From an uncultured Bacteroidaceae bacterium (GTDB lineage: Bacteria; Bacteroidota; Bacteroidia; Bacteroidales; Bacteroidaceae): 36,919 bases of DNA. Shown piece by piece: positions 34,920 through 36,919 of this stretch (the first letter of the stretch is position 1; the number at the start of each line of letters is the position of its first letter). The notes below the pieces were generated by a model that saw only the letters and a list, made by a program, of their open reading frames with translations, did no database searches and was not told where the DNA came from. The stretch is taken from the NCBI GenBank assembly GCA_939800445.1, contig CALNGU010000015.1:1-36919 (forward strand). The letters run 5' to 3'. Position numbers and translations under genes: made by a program.

Positions 34920-35609
34920 TCACAACGACAAGCGTGCCGCCGTGCCGGGATCGGTGAAGATGGTCTCATGGAACACTATCCAGCCGCGCCCAACGTCCAC
35001 CAGTCCAATCTCCTTGAGCTTGCCGAGGGCGGCGGATGTCCTCACGGGAGGCTCGCCGATGAGCGAAGCGAGCACGGTTTTCTTCACTTTCAACAGCTTG
35101 TCCCCACGGTCGGTCTCCGACAGGCGCAGGACGAACTGGATGATTTTGTCAACCGCACCGACCGCCCCCATCGTCAGGTTGCGGCAACGGGTGTGGTAGG
35201 CATAGCTGCATACATAGTTCAGGAAGTTGAGCCTGAAAACGTCATAGTCCTCAATCAGCTTGACGACATGGCGTTTGTCTACGCCGACAATATCGACGTA
35301 GGTCGATGCACGGTAGGTTTTGCGGTAGTAGGGCGACACGCCGAACAGCGAGTAAGGCTCGATGACGTGCCGGTTGTCCAGCTCCTCCTCGAAGACAAAA
35401 TCCACGTTTGTCCCCTCGCAGACCGACCTGACGCTGCCCTTCATGATGAACAGCAACTCGCCGCACCGCTCGCCGCACCTCCTGACGGTGCGCCCGGGCC
35501 GCAATGAAATCAAATTGAACGTGAAGCCGCGCGTTATCGACTGCAGGTCATTGAGGCTCAACCCCTCGAACAACCTGAGCGCGGCGATGGTTTCTGTTCT
35601 TATCCTCAT
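34920..35609 (-). CDS. Crp/Fnr-family transcription regulator
   Basis: The 229-residue protein has an N-terminal cyclic-nucleotide-binding-like barrel (about 10-125; LFEGLSLNDLQSI, GELLFIMKGSVR, EPYSLFGVSPYYRKTYRA), a long dimer helix, and a C-terminal winged helix (about 165-215; KKTVLASLIGEPPVRTSAALGKLKEIGLVDVGRGWIVF). The barrel lacks the full cAMP-binding arginine-serine motif, and there is no N-terminal Cys cluster as in FNR, so the ligand is unknown. It stands alone between pheS and the divergent MarC gene. Confidence 0.85.
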   Translation of the reverse strand: MRIRTETIAALRLFEGLSLNDLQSITRGFTFNLISLRPGRTVRRCGERCGELLFIMKGSVRSVCEGTNVDFVFEEELDNRHVIEPYSLFGVSPYYRKTYRASTYVDIVGVDKRHVVKLIEDYDVFRLNFLNYVCSYAYHTRCRNLTMGAVGAVDKIIQFVLRLSETDRGDKLLKVKKTVLASLIGEPPVRTSAALGKLKEIGLVDVGRGWIVFHETIFTDPGTAARLSL

Positions 35610-35835
35610 GTCCTGTCAATTGAGCGCAAGTTAGACAAAATGCGAGACTTCGCCCTGCCACGCCGCGACGGCAGCGTGCGGAAACGGATGGGGCGGCGCA
35701 GCCCGTTTTGACTTTTTGCCCCGCAATCGGTGTTTTTCCGCCATTTGTGTAAGCACACAGCCCAACAGAAGCGGGGAAAACATCCATTGTGAAAGAAAAA
35801 AGACCGATTGCCATTAAATGAATTTTAGCATTTCA

Positions 35836-35866
35836 TTTGTTTTTTTACTGATTAAAAATAACTTTG
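35836..35866 (+). promoter_or_regulatory. Promoter of the MarC-family gene
   Basis: TTTG (35836-35839) and TAACTTTG (35859-35866) are 19 bases apart, followed by the MarC start at 35893. The gap 35610-35892 shows no other element that I trust. Confidence 0.78.
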
Positions 35867-35892
35867 CGAGCAACATTTAAACATCTGATACT

Positions 35893-36681
35893 ATGAGCTG
35901 GTTATCCGCATTCTCACTGAAAGAAATCATCAGTACGTTCATCACCCTATTTGCCGTCATAGACATCATGGGGTCAATCCCCATCATCCTGTCGCTGCGG
36001 CAGAAAGGCCTCGCCATCAAGCCCGTGAAAGCCACGCTGACATCCACCGTGCTGCTGCTGATATTCCTCTTCGGTGGCAACCTGGTGCTCGACCTTTTCA
36101 ACGTGGACATCTACTCATTCGCCGTGGCGGGCTCGTTCATCCTGTTCATCATGGCGTTGGAGATGATACTCGACGTCGAGATATTCAAAAACGCAGCCCC
36201 GTCCCAGGAGGCGACGATGATACCCATCGTCTTCCCCCTCGTCGCAGGGCCGGCGGCATTCACCACGCTGCTGTCGTTGTGCTCGATGCACGCCACCATC
36301 AACATCCTCATAGCCCTCGTCCTCAACCTCGTGTGGGTCTACATCGTGCTCAGCATGACGAGCCGCATAGAGAAGCTGCTCGGCAAGTCGGGCATCTACA
36401 TCGCCCGCAAGTTCTTCGGCGTGATACTCCTCGCCGTGTCGGTCGGGATGTGCGTGTCCAACGTGACAAAATTCATCTCGCTCGCCGATGACGAATGCGA
36501 AAGCCCCAAGGAGGAAGTCAAGCAAGTCTATGTCCTCGCCCCAGAGGCCGTTGCCGACTCGACAGGAGTCGCGTGTGACACCATCGCCACCTACTACATC
36601 AAGGTCAGCGGCACGCCCGCCGACACCGTCGCAACCGGCAATGCAGCAGGCGGCAACGCACCCGCCCCGTCAGCCGACTGA
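35893..36681 (+). CDS. MarC-family integral membrane protein
   Basis: The 262-residue protein has six membrane helices (about 10-32, 45-66, 72-95, 110-135, 140-160, 178-198) and the family features TLFAVIDIMGSIPIILSL near the start and IPIVFPLVAGPAAFTTLLSL in the middle. Family members are poorly understood; the old link to multiple antibiotic resistance is not supported. After the last helix it carries an unusual hydrophilic tail of about 60 residues (ESPKEEVKQVYVLAPEAVAD, then TPADTVATGNAAGGNAPAPS). It is alone, with its own promoter and terminator. Confidence 0.92.
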   Translation: MSWLSAFSLKEIISTFITLFAVIDIMGSIPIILSLRQKGLAIKPVKATLTSTVLLLIFLFGGNLVLDLFNVDIYSFAVAGSFILFIMALEMILDVEIFKNAAPSQEATMIPIVFPLVAGPAAFTTLLSLCSMHATINILIALVLNLVWVYIVLSMTSRIEKLLGKSGIYIARKFFGVILLAVSVGMCVSNVTKFISLADDECESPKEEVKQVYVLAPEAVADSTGVACDTIATYYIKVSGTPADTVATGNAAGGNAPAPSAD

Positions 36682-36702
36682 CGGACACGACCACGACACA
36701 GC

Positions 36703-36744
36703 ACTCCCCGACCGCCACGGCAGGCTGTCGGGGAGTTTTCTTTT
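36703..36744 (+). terminator. Terminator of the MarC-family gene
   Basis: ACTCCCCGAC (36703-36712) pairs with GTCGGGGAGT (36727-36736), followed by TTTCTTTT. It begins 21 bases after the stop codon. Confidence 0.92.
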
Positions 36745-36851
36745 GCCCCCACGGGAACGCCACGCGGACATCTGACGGCTGGGACGGACATGAAACCGGC
36801 TTACTCCAGACATAAACTTCCGCTGCCCGCCGCGAAAAGTTCCATATCCCC

Positions 36852-36919
36852 AGAGGAGAAGTAAAAACAAAAGTTTTGCTTTAAAAAACCAAACTTTTGT
36901 TTATATAAACAGAACTTTT
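36852..36919. repeat. 21-bp tandem repeat array running off the window end
   Basis: Cores GTTTTG at 36873, CTTTTG at 36894 and CTTTT at 36915 are spaced by 21 bases, with the same CAAAA-s-TTTTG dyad and AT linker (tttatataaac) as the array at 8423. A weak unit precedes at 36852. The array continues beyond the window. Confidence 0.82.

Noticed and set aside
35700..35752. Possible two-unit 22-bp array (TGACTTTTTGCC and TGTTTTTCCGCC, 22 bases apart)
   Set aside because: Only two units with several differences, in a gap with many T runs; too weak to call a repeat.

Overview
The window looks like ordinary chromosome from a moderately GC-rich Bacteroidales bacterium, possibly Muribaculaceae-like; that placement is inference. 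It rests on repeated matches to the Bacteroidetes promoter (a -33 TTTG and a -7 TAnnTTTG about 19-21 bases apart), few strong Shine-Dalgarno sites, and lineage-typical gene forms: an S16 with a long Ala-rich tail, a LysRS with an extra C-terminal region, a DUF4375 protein, a sigma54-regulator/LptE/TPR/SecG cluster, and a GGGtGRT/NifU-like pair. I see no phage, transposase, CRISPR array or resistance gene.

Region by region. 1-68: 3'-truncated tRNA-Arg(ACG), minus. 136-8245: eight tightly packed minus-strand genes running DUF4375, YIP1 membrane protein, SmpB, MetH, PyrE, SRPBCC protein, Rieske-like lipoprotein, patatin outer-membrane protein. 8246-8696: divergent control region with a 21-bp repeat array and a palindrome on a promoter. 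8697-10429 plus: NifU-like scaffold and GGGtGRT protein, ended by a strong terminator. 10515-11078 minus: small outer-membrane barrel with a long, probably structured leader. 11457-15559 minus: an envelope O-acylation module (two SGNH proteins and an MBOAT acyltransferase) with a 22-bp repeat array inside. 15637-19769 minus: pgi, gpsA, lysS. 19904-21208 minus: folA and thyA. 21421-21969 minus: rpsP. 22331-25969 minus: etfB, etfA, acyl-CoA dehydrogenase. 26266-28978 plus: metA and rlhA. 29114-31917 minus: sigma54 activator, lptE, TPR protein, secG. 32246-32850 minus: rplU, rpmA. 33042-34799 minus: pheS, nth. 34920-35609 minus: Crp/Fnr regulator. 35893-36681 plus: MarC family protein.

The genes cover methionine synthesis (metA, metH), folate and dTMP synthesis (folA, thyA), pyrimidine synthesis (pyrE), translation and ribosome rescue (lysS, pheS, rpsP, rpmA, rplU, smpB, rlhA), the cell envelope (lptE, secG, patatin, MBOAT/SGNH) and flavin-based electron transfer (etfBA-acd).

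The most unusual signal is non-coding. Several gene-free stretches carry short arrays of diverged tandem units with periods of exactly 21 bp (8423-8527, 32025-32108, 36852 to the window end) or 22 bp (13886-14000, 22129-22241). In the 21-bp arrays an AT-rich linker is shared while the dyad core differs between loci; in the 22-bp arrays an ATG(A/T)TTT core recurs. They lie between operons, near promoters and terminators, or between genes of one operon, and no annotated gene explains them.
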